From LGRD01 sp031382215 (GTDB lineage: Bacteria > Pseudomonadota > Gammaproteobacteria > Burkholderiales > Burkholderiaceae_C): DNA of 64,000 nt. Positions 43,267-51,810 of the stretch are shown here, one piece after another. The notes under the pieces are model-generated. The model made no database searches, was not told the origin of the DNA, and saw only the letters and a list, made by a program, of their open reading frames with translations. Made by a program: the position numbers and the translations under genes. The stretch is from contig JANMYQ010000293.1 in the NCBI GenBank assembly GCA_031382215.1, positions 1 to 64,000 of the forward strand. Direction: 5' to 3'. Position 1 is the first letter of the stretch. Each line of letters begins with the position of its first letter.

Positions 43267-44186
43267 GCACAACGACGATTCCCATCCCCGACATCAAGAA
43301 CCCCGGGGTGCGCAAGAATTTGCGGCTCGATGGCGAGGGCAGCCTCCAGGTGCAGCTCGACCCGAACGTGAAGATCGGCACCGCGAAGGTGTTCGCGATC
43401 TACGGCAAGGGCGGCATCGGCAAGAGCACCACGTCGAGCAACCTGTCGGCCGCGTTCAGCAAGATGGGCAAGCGCGTGCTGCAGATCGGCTGCGACCCGA
43501 AGCACGACAGCACCTTCACCTTGACCAAGAAGATGCTGCCCACCGTGATCGACGTGCTCGAGACGGTGGACTTCCACGCCGAAGAGCTGCGTGTCGAGGA
43601 CTTCGTCTTCCCCGGCTACAACGGCGTGATGTGCGTTGAAGCCGGCGGCCCGCCGGCCGGCACCGGCTGCGGCGGTTACGTGGTCGGCCAGACCGTCAAG
43701 CTGCTGAAGGAACACCACCTGCTCGAAGACACCGACGTGGTGATCTTCGACGTGCTCGGCGACGTGGTGTGCGGTGGCTTCGCCGCCCCGCTGCAGCATG
43801 CCGACCGCGCGATGATCGTGACCGCCAACGACTTCGACTCGATCTTCGCGATGAACCGCATCGTGCAGGCGATCGGCGCGAAAGCGAAGAACTACAACGT
43901 GCGGCTCGGCGGCGTGATTGCCAACCGCAGCGCGGCCACCGACCAGATCGACAAGTACAACGACAAGATCGGATTGAAGCTCTCCGCGCACTTCCCCGAC
44001 CTCGACGTGATCCGCCGCAGCCGCTTGAAGAAGTGCACCCTGTTCGAGATGGAGTACTCGCCCGAACTCGAAGCGGTGCAGAAGGAATACATGCGCCTGG
44101 CAGCGGCCTTGTGGCTGGGCGGCGAGCCGCTGAACGCCGTGCCGATGAAGGACCGCGACATCTTCGACCTGCTCGGGTTCGATTGA
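43263..44186 (+). CDS. bchL: Light-independent protochlorophyllide reductase ATP-binding subunit BchL
   Basis: This 307-aa NifH-like homodimeric ATPase feeds electrons to BchN-BchB. The P-loop is YGKGGIGKSTTSSNLSAAF, followed by IGCDPKHDSTFTL. The two cluster cysteines are in PAGTGCGGYVVG and DVVCGGFAAPLQHAD. The ATGA overlap with bchH couples translation. Like other DPOR parts it is O2-sensitive in many systems. It is the fifth gene after the bchF promoter. Confidence 0.98.
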   Translation: MSTTTIPIPDIKNPGVRKNLRLDGEGSLQVQLDPNVKIGTAKVFAIYGKGGIGKSTTSSNLSAAFSKMGKRVLQIGCDPKHDSTFTLTKKMLPTVIDVLETVDFHAEELRVEDFVFPGYNGVMCVEAGGPPAGTGCGGYVVGQTVKLLKEHHLLEDTDVVIFDVLGDVVCGGFAAPLQHADRAMIVTANDFDSIFAMNRIVQAIGAKAKNYNVRLGGVIANRSAATDQIDKYNDKIGLKLSAHFPDLDVIRRSRLKKCTLFEMEYSPELEAVQKEYMRLAAALWLGGEPLNAVPMKDRDIFDLLGFD

Positions 44187-44197
44187 GAGGTGCCGAG

Positions 44198-44893
44198 ATG
44201 ACGACGTATCAAGAAAGACGCGGCCAGATCGAAACCTATTTCGACCGCACGGCCGTGCAGGCCTGGGCGCGGCTCACGTCCGACGCGCCGGTCGGCCGCA
44301 TTCGCGCCACGGTGCGGGCCGGGCGCGACCGCATGCGCTCGCAGTTGCTGGCCTGGTTGCCGGCCGACCTGCGCGGCGCGCGGCTGCTCGACGCCGGTTG
44401 CGGCACCGGCGCGCTGGCGGTCGAAGCGGCACGGCGCGGCGCGCACGTGGTGGCGATCGACCTGTCGCCCACGCTGGTGGCGCTGGCGCGCGAGCGCACG
44501 CCGAACATCGAAGGTGACGGCCAGATTCACTTCTGCTCCGGCGACATGCTCGACGCCGGACTCGGCCAGTTCGATTACGTGGTCGGCATGGACTCGCTGA
44601 TCCACTACCAGGCGCCCGATGCCGTGCGCGTGCTGGCCGGCCTGGCGCAGCGCACCTCCACCGCGCTGCTCTTCACCTTTGCGCCCAGCAGCCCGGCGCT
44701 CGAGGTCTTCAAGGCGGTGGGCAAGCTGTTCCCTCGCGGTGACCGTTCGCCGGCCATCGTGCCGGTGGGCGAGAAGAAGCTTCGCCGCCTGCTCGCCACC
44801 GACCCGTTGCTGCAGCACTGGGCCGCCGCGCGCACGCAGCGCGTTTCCAGCGGCTTCTACACCTCGCAGGCACTGGAGCTGGTGCGCAAGTGA
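44198..44893 (+). CDS. bchM: Magnesium-protoporphyrin O-methyltransferase BchM
   Basis: This 231-aa SAM-dependent enzyme methylates the ring C propionate of Mg-protoporphyrin IX, the product of BchHID. Start MTTYQERRGQIETYFDRTA is the usual BchM N-terminus, preceded by gagaggtgccgag. SAM motif I is RLLDAGCGTGALAVEAARRG, followed by AIDLSPTLVALAR, and FDYVVGMDSLIHYQ marks motif II. The last codons overlap the lhaA GTG start. It lies 11 bp after bchL. Confidence 0.97.
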   Translation: MTTYQERRGQIETYFDRTAVQAWARLTSDAPVGRIRATVRAGRDRMRSQLLAWLPADLRGARLLDAGCGTGALAVEAARRGAHVVAIDLSPTLVALARERTPNIEGDGQIHFCSGDMLDAGLGQFDYVVGMDSLIHYQAPDAVRVLAGLAQRTSTALLFTFAPSSPALEVFKAVGKLFPRGDRSPAIVPVGEKKLRRLLATDPLLQHWAAARTQRVSSGFYTSQALELVRK

Positions 44894-46329
44894 TCACGCC
44901 GCTGTCACTGTTCCGGGTGAAAGCATGGCGCGAAATCGCGCCGCGCTTCCTGCCGTTTGCCGATGCCGCCACGCCCGAGTTGCCGCTCGGCCGGCTGCTG
45001 CGCCTGTCGTTGTTCCAGGTGGCGGTGGGCATGGCCACGGTGATGCTGGTGGGCACCTTGAACCGGGTCATGATCGTCGAACTCGGCGTGGCCGCGTGGC
45101 TGGTCTCGGCGATGGTCGCGCTGCCGTGCCTGGTGGCGCCGTTCCGCGCGCTGGTGGGTTTTCGCTCCGACACGCACCGCTCGGTGCTGGGCTGGAAGCG
45201 CGTGCCCTACATCTGGGTTGGTAGCTGGCTGATGTTCGGCGGGCTTGCGATCATGCCGTTCGCGCTGTTGCTGCTGTCGCCGGAATCGCCCTCGCCGCAC
45301 TGGCTGGGGCAGCTCAGCGCGGCACTCGCCTTTCTGCTCGTGGGGGCCGGCATGCAGGTCACGCAGACAGCAGGGCTGGCGCTGGCCACCGACCTCGCGC
45401 CGGTCGAGTCGCGCCCGCGTGTGGTGGCGCTGATGTACGTGATGTTGCTGGTCGGCATGGTCGGCACCAGCCTGGTGTTCGGCGCGCTGCTGGCCGACTT
45501 CAGCCCGACCCGGCTGATCCAGGTGGTGCAGGGCTGCGCGGTGGTGGCGATGCTGCTGAACCTGGTGGCGCTGTGGAAGCAGGAGCCGCGTCGGCGCGGC
45601 CAGCGCAAGACCGACGAGCCACGGCCGAGCTTCAAGGCCACCTGGCAGCAGTTCGCGCAAAACAGCAAGGCACGGCGCTTCCTGGTGGCGGTCGGCCTGG
45701 GCACGGCGGCCTTCAACATGCAGGACATCATCCTCGAGCCCTACGGCGGCGAGATCCTGAAGCTGTCCGTCAGCGCCACCACCGTGATCACCGCGCTCAC
45801 CGCCGTCGGCGCGCTGCTCGCCTTCGGCCTGGCCGGGCGCTCGCTGCAGCGCGGCGCCGACCCGTACCGCGTTGCCGCGCTCGGCCTGCTGTTCGGGCTG
45901 GTGGCGTTTGCCGCGGTGATCTTTGCCGAGCCGCTCGAATCACCCAACCTGTTTCGCGCCGGTGCGGCGTTGATCGGCTTCGGTGGCGGCTTGTTCGCCG
46001 TCGGCACCTTGACGGCCGCGATGAGCCTCGAAAACAACGGCCTGAACGGCCTCGCGCTGGGCGCCTGGGGCGCCGTGCAGGCCACCTGTGCCGGCACCGC
46101 GGTTCTGCTCGGCGGCGCGCTACGCGACATCGTCTCGGGCCTGGCCTCGCAAGGCTGGCTCGGCACCGCGCTCGCCAGCCCGGCCACCGGCTACAGCTTC
46201 GTTTACCACATCGAGTTGTATTTGCTGTTCGCCACCTTGGTGGCGATCGGGCCCTTGGTGCGCAACCCCGGCAGGGCCGGTGCGCAGCAGACGACCGGGA
46301 AGTTCGGGCTGGCCGAGTACCCGCGATGA
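44890..46329 (+). CDS. lhaA: Light-harvesting 1 assembly protein LhaA (PucC/BCD family)
   Basis: This 479-aa MFS-type membrane protein has about 12 TM helices and is needed for LH1 assembly in related bacteria. It starts at GTG 44890 overlapping the bchM stop. Family motifs are VGTLNRVMIVELGVAAWLVS, FRALVGFRSDTHRSVLGWKR, MQVTQTAGLALATDLAP and FNMQDIILEPYGGEIL. It is the lhaA of the puh region, lying directly ahead of puhA as usual in purple bacteria. It is paralogous to the carrier at 23434. Confidence 0.96.
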   Translation: MITPLSLFRVKAWREIAPRFLPFADAATPELPLGRLLRLSLFQVAVGMATVMLVGTLNRVMIVELGVAAWLVSAMVALPCLVAPFRALVGFRSDTHRSVLGWKRVPYIWVGSWLMFGGLAIMPFALLLLSPESPSPHWLGQLSAALAFLLVGAGMQVTQTAGLALATDLAPVESRPRVVALMYVMLLVGMVGTSLVFGALLADFSPTRLIQVVQGCAVVAMLLNLVALWKQEPRRRGQRKTDEPRPSFKATWQQFAQNSKARRFLVAVGLGTAAFNMQDIILEPYGGEILKLSVSATTVITALTAVGALLAFGLAGRSLQRGADPYRVAALGLLFGLVAFAAVIFAEPLESPNLFRAGAALIGFGGGLFAVGTLTAAMSLENNGLNGLALGAWGAVQATCAGTAVLLGGALRDIVSGLASQGWLGTALASPATGYSFVYHIELYLLFATLVAIGPLVRNPGRAGAQQTTGKFGLAEYPR

Positions 46330-46363
46330 CACGAATGATTTTGTTCAGAACAGGAGACACACC

Positions 46364-47146
46364 ATGAGCAGTGGCACAGGCGCCATCACCGGTTACATCG
46401 ACGTCGCACAGCTCGTCCTGTACGCGTTCTGGATCTTTTTTGCGGGGTTGATCTACTACCTCCAGCGAGAGAGCAAGCGCGAAGGCTTTCCGCTCGAAAG
46501 CGACCTGCCTTCGGGCGAAACGCGCATCACGCCCGGCCTGGTCTGGATGCCCAGCCCCAAGACCTTCTACCTCGCGCACGGCGAGCCGGTGACGGTGCCG
46601 AATCACAAGCGCTCGGCCCAGACACTGCACGCCCGGCCGAGCCACGGCTGGATCGGCGCGCCGCTCGAGCCCACCGGCAACCCGATGCTCGACGGCGTCG
46701 GCCCGGGTTCGTACGCTGATCGCGCCGACGTGCCCGACCGCATGAGCAACGGCGAACCGACGATCGTGCCGCTGCGTGTGGCGCACGGTTATGGCGTGGC
46801 CGACAAAGACCCCGACCCGCGCGGCATGCAGGTCTTCGGCGCCGACGGCACGGTCGGCGGTACCGTGACCGACCTGTGGATCGACAGGGCCGAGATGATG
46901 TTCCGCTACATGGAGCTCACCGTGCCGGCCGGCAACGCCTGGCGCCAGGTGCTGCTGCCGATGAACTTCGCGCGCGTGACCGACGACGGCGTGAAGGTGC
47001 AGTCCATCCTCGGCGACCAGTTTGCCCAGGTGCCTGGGCTGCGGGCGGCCGAGCAGGTGACCTTGCTGGAAGAAGAAAAGATCGTCGCCTACTACGGCGG
47101 CGGCACGCTGTACGCGTCGCCGGACCGGCAAGAGCCGCTGGTATGA
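46364..47146 (+). CDS. puhA: Photosynthetic reaction centre H subunit PuhA
   Basis: This 260-aa H subunit caps the cytoplasmic side of the reaction centre. A single TM helix near the N-terminus is QLVLYAFWIFFAGLIYYLQR, followed by ESKREGFPLESDL, the H-subunit marker. The cytoplasmic PRC-barrel part contains ARPSHGWIGAPLEPTGNPML and VADKDPDPRGMQVFGADG. A good ribosome-binding site (caggagacacacc) precedes ATG 46364. The puf L/M partners are not in this window. Confidence 0.98.
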   Translation: MSSGTGAITGYIDVAQLVLYAFWIFFAGLIYYLQRESKREGFPLESDLPSGETRITPGLVWMPSPKTFYLAHGEPVTVPNHKRSAQTLHARPSHGWIGAPLEPTGNPMLDGVGPGSYADRADVPDRMSNGEPTIVPLRVAHGYGVADKDPDPRGMQVFGADGTVGGTVTDLWIDRAEMMFRYMELTVPAGNAWRQVLLPMNFARVTDDGVKVQSILGDQFAQVPGLRAAEQVTLLEEEKIVAYYGGGTLYASPDRQEPLV

Positions 47147-47195
47147 CACTGCCGCGACTGCATCAACCGCCTCGACTGCTTCGGAAGCGCTGATC

Positions 47196-47912
47196 ATGAA
47201 AGTCACTTACGACCACCACGGCCACGAGCATGAGTTCGAGCCGCAGATGGGGCTGCCCGAGCCGCTACCGGCTGACGAGCGCATCCTCTGGCAAGGCTCG
47301 CCCGACTGGCGCGTGCTGGCGCGCACGGCCTTCCATGTGCGCAAGCTGGCGGTCTACTTCGGCGCGATCCTGGCGCTGCGCGTGGCCTTTGTGCTGGCCG
47401 ACGGCGGCACGCTGGCCGAAGGCGTCAAGGCGATCGCGCTGATGCTGCCGCTGGCGCTGCTGGCCATCGGCATTGCCGCGGCGCTGGCCTGGTTGTCCAG
47501 CCGCACCACCGTCTACACGCTGACCGACAAGCGCGTGGTGATGCGCATCGGCATCGTGCTGAGCCTGACCTTCAACCTGCCGCTGAAGCGCCTGGCCACC
47601 GCCGGCTTGCGCCTGCATGCTGGCGGCACGGGCGACATTCCGCTTGCATTGACCGGCACCGACACCATTGCCTACCTGCACCTGTGGCCGCATGCCCGGC
47701 CGTGGCGCGTGGCCCAACCCGAGCCGATGTTGCGCGCGGTGCCGAATGCGGCCGAGGTGTCGAGCCTGCTGGCCGATGCCTGGGCGAAGTCCACCGGGCT
47801 GGTCGCCTCCGGGCCGGTGCCTGTGCCTGTGCCTGTGCTTGTGCCGGTACCCGCAGCCGCGAGCCAGGAGCGTGCACCGCGGGGCAGCGGCCATCGGCCG
47901 GCCCACGCCTGA
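47196..47912 (+). CDS. puhB: Photosynthetic complex assembly protein PuhB
   Basis: This 238-aa membrane protein helps reaction-centre assembly. It begins MKVTYDHHGHEHEFEPQMGL and has LPADERILWQGSPDWRVLAR, a PH-like region typical of PuhB, then two or three TM helices and TTVYTLTDKRVVMRIGIVL. The C-terminus carries a run of Pro-Val pairs encoded by a 6-bp repeat, then a basic tail. It lies 49 bp after puhA and 19 bp before puhC. Confidence 0.94.
   Translation: MKVTYDHHGHEHEFEPQMGLPEPLPADERILWQGSPDWRVLARTAFHVRKLAVYFGAILALRVAFVLADGGTLAEGVKAIALMLPLALLAIGIAAALAWLSSRTTVYTLTDKRVVMRIGIVLSLTFNLPLKRLATAGLRLHAGGTGDIPLALTGTDTIAYLHLWPHARPWRVAQPEPMLRAVPNAAEVSSLLADAWAKSTGLVASGPVPVPVPVLVPVPAAASQERAPRGSGHRPAHA
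47814..47852 (+). repeat. 6-bp tandem repeat encoding (Pro-Val)n in PuhB
   Basis: The unit CCTGTG (with drift to CCGGTG, CTTGTG and CCGGTA) repeats about six times in frame, giving PVPVPVPVLVPVP near the PuhB C-terminus. A 6-bp unit can expand or shrink without breaking the frame. Confidence 0.85.
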
Positions 47913-47931
47913 TCAACGAGAACCCGCTTCG

Positions 47932-48411
47932 ATGAACACCGCCTTGAACACCACCGCAGCCACCGGCCATTTCCCGCGCAAGGCCGTGCTGGCAGTGGGC
48001 GCGCTGCTGCTGGCCGCGCTGGCGGCCGTGGCCACGGTGCGCTTGACCGGTGCGGAGATCCGCACACCCGACGCTCCCGCGGCGTTCATGCGCGAGTTTC
48101 GCTTCGAAGACCGGCCCGACGGCAGCGTGGCCGTGCTCGATCCGCGCAGCGGCGCGGTCGTCGACACCGTGACCGGCGAGGCCGGCTTCTTCCGCGGCGC
48201 CTTGCGTGGCCTGGCGCGCGAGCGGCGCCGCATGGGCCTCGGCCCGGAGGCCGCATTCCAGTTGATCGCGCGTGCCGACGGCCGCCTCACCCTGGCCGAC
48301 CCGGCCACCGGCCAACGCATCGACCTGGAATCGTTCGGGCCGACCAACGCCGCCGTCTTTGCGCGCCTTCTTGGCGCCAACCCAGGCGCCACCCCAAGGA
48401 ACAAGTCATGA
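47932..48411 (+). CDS. puhC: Photosynthetic complex assembly protein PuhC
   Basis: This 159-aa protein has one N-terminal TM helix (AVLAVGALLLAALAAVATVRL) and a periplasmic domain with FRFEDRPDGSVAVLDPRSGAV and GFFRGALRGLARERRRMGL, both PuhC hallmarks. PuhC assists assembly of the RC-LH1 core in Rhodobacter. The stop overlaps the acsF start (ATGA). The FGPTNAAVFARLL ending is also family-typical. Confidence 0.94.
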   Translation: MNTALNTTAATGHFPRKAVLAVGALLLAALAAVATVRLTGAEIRTPDAPAAFMREFRFEDRPDGSVAVLDPRSGAVVDTVTGEAGFFRGALRGLARERRRMGLGPEAAFQLIARADGRLTLADPATGQRIDLESFGPTNAAVFARLLGANPGATPRNKS

Positions 48412-49469
48412 GCACCACAGCCGCCACGATCCCCAACGAAGCCACCCAGACGGCGCTGCAAGACACGGTGCTGACGCCGCGCTTCTACCGCACCGACTAC
48501 GACGCGATCGACAAGCTCGACATCGAGGCTATCCGCCCGCAATGGGACGTGCTGATGGCCGAGTTCCGGGCCGACTCGAACACCGACCACTTCCAGCGCC
48601 CGCCCGAGCTGATGGGCAACCAGTCCGACCTGCCGCCGGCGCTGTACCAGGAGTTCAAGGACTTCATGATCAGCTCGGTCACGTCGGAATTTTCGGGCTG
48701 CGTGCTCTACGCCGAGATCAAGAAGCGCGTGAACAACCCCGACATGAAAGAGTTGTTCGGCTACATGGCGCGCGACGAGAGCCGCCACGCCGGCTTCATC
48801 AACCAGTGGCTGAAGGACTTCGGCGTCGGCGTGGACCTGGGCTTACTGGCGCGCGCCAAGAAGTACACCTACTTCCGGCCCAAGTTCATTTATTACGCCA
48901 CCTACCTGTCCGAGAAGATCGGCTACGCGCGCTACATCGCGATCTACCGCCAGGTTGAAAAGCACCCCGAGCTTTGTTTCCACCCGATCTTCAAGTGGTT
49001 CGAAAAGTGGTGCAACGACGAGTTCCGCCACGGCGAGGCGTTTGCGCTGCTGCTGCGCGCCAACCCGCACTTGCTGACGGGGCTGAACACCTTGTGGATT
49101 CGCTTTTTCGTGCTGGCCGTCTACGCCACCATGTACGTGCGCGACCACATGCGCCCCGAGATGCACGCGGCCATGGGGCTGGACCCGACCGAATACGACT
49201 ACCAGGTGTTCCGCATCACGTCCGAGATCACCAAGCAGGTCTTCCCGCTCACCTTGAACATCGACGACCCGCGTTTCCGCGCCGGGCTGGAGCGGCTGCG
49301 CAAGATCTCGATCGCGAGCGACGCGGCGCGTGCGCAGGGCGGGCTGCTGGGCGGCATCAGGCGCCTGGGCCTGACCGTGGCGGCCGGTGCAATCTTCGTG
49401 CGCCTGTACTGCCTGCCGGCCACCCCCAACGCGCTGCCTGCCAACCCGCGCGTCGCGCCGGCATGGTAA
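48408..49469 (+). CDS. acsF: Aerobic Mg-protoporphyrin IX monomethyl ester (oxidative) cyclase AcsF
   Basis: This 353-aa diiron enzyme forms ring E with O2. The two diiron helices are visible as ARDESRHAGFINQWL and NDEFRHGEAFAL, each an E..H site, along with PPELMGNQSDLPPALYQEF-type residues near the N-terminus. AcsF was first defined in Rubrivivax gelatinosus. Its presence, with no bchE in the window, supports pigment synthesis in O2. It sits between puhC (4-bp overlap) and puhE (19 bp). Confidence 0.98.
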   Translation: MSTTAATIPNEATQTALQDTVLTPRFYRTDYDAIDKLDIEAIRPQWDVLMAEFRADSNTDHFQRPPELMGNQSDLPPALYQEFKDFMISSVTSEFSGCVLYAEIKKRVNNPDMKELFGYMARDESRHAGFINQWLKDFGVGVDLGLLARAKKYTYFRPKFIYYATYLSEKIGYARYIAIYRQVEKHPELCFHPIFKWFEKWCNDEFRHGEAFALLLRANPHLLTGLNTLWIRFFVLAVYATMYVRDHMRPEMHAAMGLDPTEYDYQVFRITSEITKQVFPLTLNIDDPRFRAGLERLRKISIASDAARAQGGLLGGIRRLGLTVAAGAIFVRLYCLPATPNALPANPRVAPAW

Positions 49470-49488
49470 GCAGCATCGGCAATTCAGC

Positions 49489-50289
49489 ATGATGCAGTTC
49501 GCCATCCCGGTGCTCTTCACGCTGTTCATCTGGTGGTTCAGCACCGGCGTGATCCTGTATCTGGACGGGTTGCCGCAACGCACCTTCAAGTGGACGATGG
49601 GCGCTTTCAGCATCGTGCTGGCGCTCGCGCTGTTGGGCCTGGCGGCCAGCAGCGCGGTGGCCAGCGAGGCCGCGGCGTATTGCGCGTTCACTTGCGGCCT
49701 GCTGGTGTGGGCGTGGCAGGAGGTGGCGTTCTTGCTCGGCTACGTCACCGGCCCGCGGCGCACGCCGTGCCCGCCGGGCGCCACCGGCTGGCGGCGGGCG
49801 CGTTATGCGTTTCAGGCCGTGCAGCACCACGAAGTGGCGCTGGTCGTGCTGGCCTTGGCGGTGCTGGTGGCCACCTGGGGCGGCGTGAACCAGACCGGCT
49901 TGTGGACCTACCTGATCCTGTGGGCCATGCGCCAGAGCGCCAAGCTCAACGTGTTTCTCGGCGTGCGCAACCTGAATGAAGGTTTCCTGCCCGACCACCT
50001 GAAGTACCTGCAGACTTACTTTGCGCGCCGGCCCTTCAATGCGCTGTTCCCGGTGTCGGTCACGCTGTCGACGCTGTTCGCGGTGGTCCTGTGGCAGGCC
50101 GCACTGGCCAACGCGGCAGACCCGTTCCAGTCGGCCTCGCTGAGCCTGGCCGCCGCGCTGCTGAGCCTGGCGGTGCTGGAGCACTGGTTCCTGGTGCTGC
50201 CGCTGCCGTTCGAGGCACTGTGGAACTGGGGCCTGCGCTCGCGCGCGGTATTGCCCCCCAAGTCGCTGGGCCCCAAGCCGCTGTCGTGA
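49489..50289 (+). CDS. puhE: Photosynthetic complex assembly protein PuhE
   Basis: This is a 266-aa integral membrane protein with about seven TM helices. Start MMQFAIPVLFTLFIWWFSTG is used; the second Met is equally possible. The family markers are WFSTGVILYLDGLPQRTF, WAWQEVAFLLGYVTGPRR and LRQSAKLNVFLGVRN-like MRQSAKLNVFLGVRNLNEGF. PuhE affects bacteriochlorophyll and RC levels in Rhodobacter capsulatus. The long open frame before the Met overlaps acsF and is not used. Confidence 0.94.
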   Translation: MMQFAIPVLFTLFIWWFSTGVILYLDGLPQRTFKWTMGAFSIVLALALLGLAASSAVASEAAAYCAFTCGLLVWAWQEVAFLLGYVTGPRRTPCPPGATGWRRARYAFQAVQHHEVALVVLALAVLVATWGGVNQTGLWTYLILWAMRQSAKLNVFLGVRNLNEGFLPDHLKYLQTYFARRPFNALFPVSVTLSTLFAVVLWQAALANAADPFQSASLSLAAALLSLAVLEHWFLVLPLPFEALWNWGLRSRAVLPPKSLGPKPLS

Positions 50290-50370
50290 AGACAGGGCGG
50301 CCGACGGCGGCGCGTTCTCAGCCCACTCAACTGGCAGCCGGCGCAGGCGCGGCGGCGCACAAAATAGCGC

Positions 50371-51717
50371 ATGACCACCACGCTGCCCCCCGACCACCCC
50401 CAACGCCTGGCGCTGGCCGAAGAGGCGCATGCCCGGCCGCCGGAACCGCTCGAACCCCCGGCGCGCGCGACCTACGTTGCGGTGCTGGTGGAACCCGATC
50501 ACCGCGAGCGCGAGCTGGCTCACCTGGCCACGCTGTGCGAGCGATTCGGCGCGCCGCCGCCGAGCGCCGGCGCAACCCACCTGAGCGCCCGCCTGGGTGA
50601 ATTGCGGTTGAAGTGGGAGCGCCACGGCGAGTTCTCCGGCTACACCTTCTTCCTGCCCGGCCTGAGCCCGCACCCGTTCAGCCAGCCGCCAGCCGCCGCG
50701 CTGCCGCCGGGCTGGCTGGAAGCCGTGCCGGGTTCGACCATCGTCGCCGCGCACGCCAAGCTGGTTCCCGCCAGCGGCGAGCCGCCGGACGCGGCGTTCC
50801 TGGCGCGCCACTTCGCCGGAAACATCGTTGTGGGATCCGAAATCGGCGACGGCGCGGGCCTGGCGTTCACCGATTTCCGCGTGCATGCCGACGGGTTTGC
50901 CCGCTTCCTGGTGCTGGACCGCAACTTCACGCCGCGCCAGGCCGGGCGCACGTTGCAGCGCCTGTTCGAGATCGAGGTCTACCGGCTGCTGGCACTGCTC
51001 GCGCTGCCGATCGCGCGGCGCCAGTCGCCCCGCATCGTGGCGATCGAGAAGTCGCTCGCGGCGCTGACCGAGGCGATCGCCAAGAACACGGCAGGCCCTA
51101 CCACCACAACCACCTTGACCGGCGACGGCGACGACGAAGCCTTGCTGCACGAACTGACCCGCCTGGCCGCCGAGGTCGAGAGCGGCCTGGCCACGAGCCA
51201 GTTCCGCTTCGGCGCCTGCCGCGCCTACTTCGAGCTGGTCAGCACGCGGGTCGGGGAGCTGCGCGAACAGCGCCTGCCGGGCTTGCAGACCATCGAAGAA
51301 TTCATGGCGCGTCGTTTCACGCCGGCCGTGGCCACGTGCACCACCGTGTCGCAGCGCCTGCACGATTTGTCCGAGCGGGTGGCGCAGGCCAGCGCGCTGC
51401 TGTCCACGCGCGTGAGCATCGCGCGCGAGCGCCAGAACCAGGCGCTGCTCGCGTCGATGGACCGGCGTGCCAAGCTGCAATTGCGCCTGCAGCAAACGGT
51501 CGAAGGCCTGTCGGTGGCGGCCATCACCTACTACATGGCCGGCGTCATCGGCTATCTGGCCAAGGGCATGAAGGCCGGCGGCGCGCATATCGACCCCGAC
51601 CTCGTCGTCGGCGTCGCCATTCCGCTGGTGGCCGTGCTGGTGATGCTGGGCCTGCGCCGTGCCCACCGCAAGATCGCGCAGGCCGACCGCGGCGCTGCGC
51701 CGCCCCTGCCTCGATGA
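50371..51717 (+). CDS. DUF3422-family membrane-anchored protein
   Basis: This 448-aa protein starts MTTTLPPDHPQRLALAEEAH, and the ARPPEPLEPPARATYVAVL segment is typical of DUF3422. A coiled-coil-like middle (RLHDLSERVAQASALLSTRV) leads to two C-terminal TM helices (VAAITYYMAGVIGYLAKGM and VGVAIPLVAVLVMLGLRR). No enzyme motif is recognised. It lies inside the photosynthesis unit, 81 bp after puhE and 93 bp before bchI, same strand. The wider gaps suggest it may have its own translation signals or be an inserted passenger. The function is unknown. Confidence 0.85.
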   Translation: MTTTLPPDHPQRLALAEEAHARPPEPLEPPARATYVAVLVEPDHRERELAHLATLCERFGAPPPSAGATHLSARLGELRLKWERHGEFSGYTFFLPGLSPHPFSQPPAAALPPGWLEAVPGSTIVAAHAKLVPASGEPPDAAFLARHFAGNIVVGSEIGDGAGLAFTDFRVHADGFARFLVLDRNFTPRQAGRTLQRLFEIEVYRLLALLALPIARRQSPRIVAIEKSLAALTEAIAKNTAGPTTTTTLTGDGDDEALLHELTRLAAEVESGLATSQFRFGACRAYFELVSTRVGELREQRLPGLQTIEEFMARRFTPAVATCTTVSQRLHDLSERVAQASALLSTRVSIARERQNQALLASMDRRAKLQLRLQQTVEGLSVAAITYYMAGVIGYLAKGMKAGGAHIDPDLVVGVAIPLVAVLVMLGLRRAHRKIAQADRGAAPPLPR

Positions 51718-51810
51718 ACTTCCGCCAGCCCTCCGTTGCTGCGAGCCGTCTGCTACCCTGCGCCGGCCCGCCTGCTCCCCACCCGTCCCACACCGATTCC
51801 TGAGCCGCCC

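Noticed and set aside
46342..46359. A perfect TGT-N12-ACA just upstream of puhA
   Set aside because: It overlaps the puhA ribosome-binding site inside an operon with no promoter visible. Six fixed bases occur by chance roughly every 4 kb.
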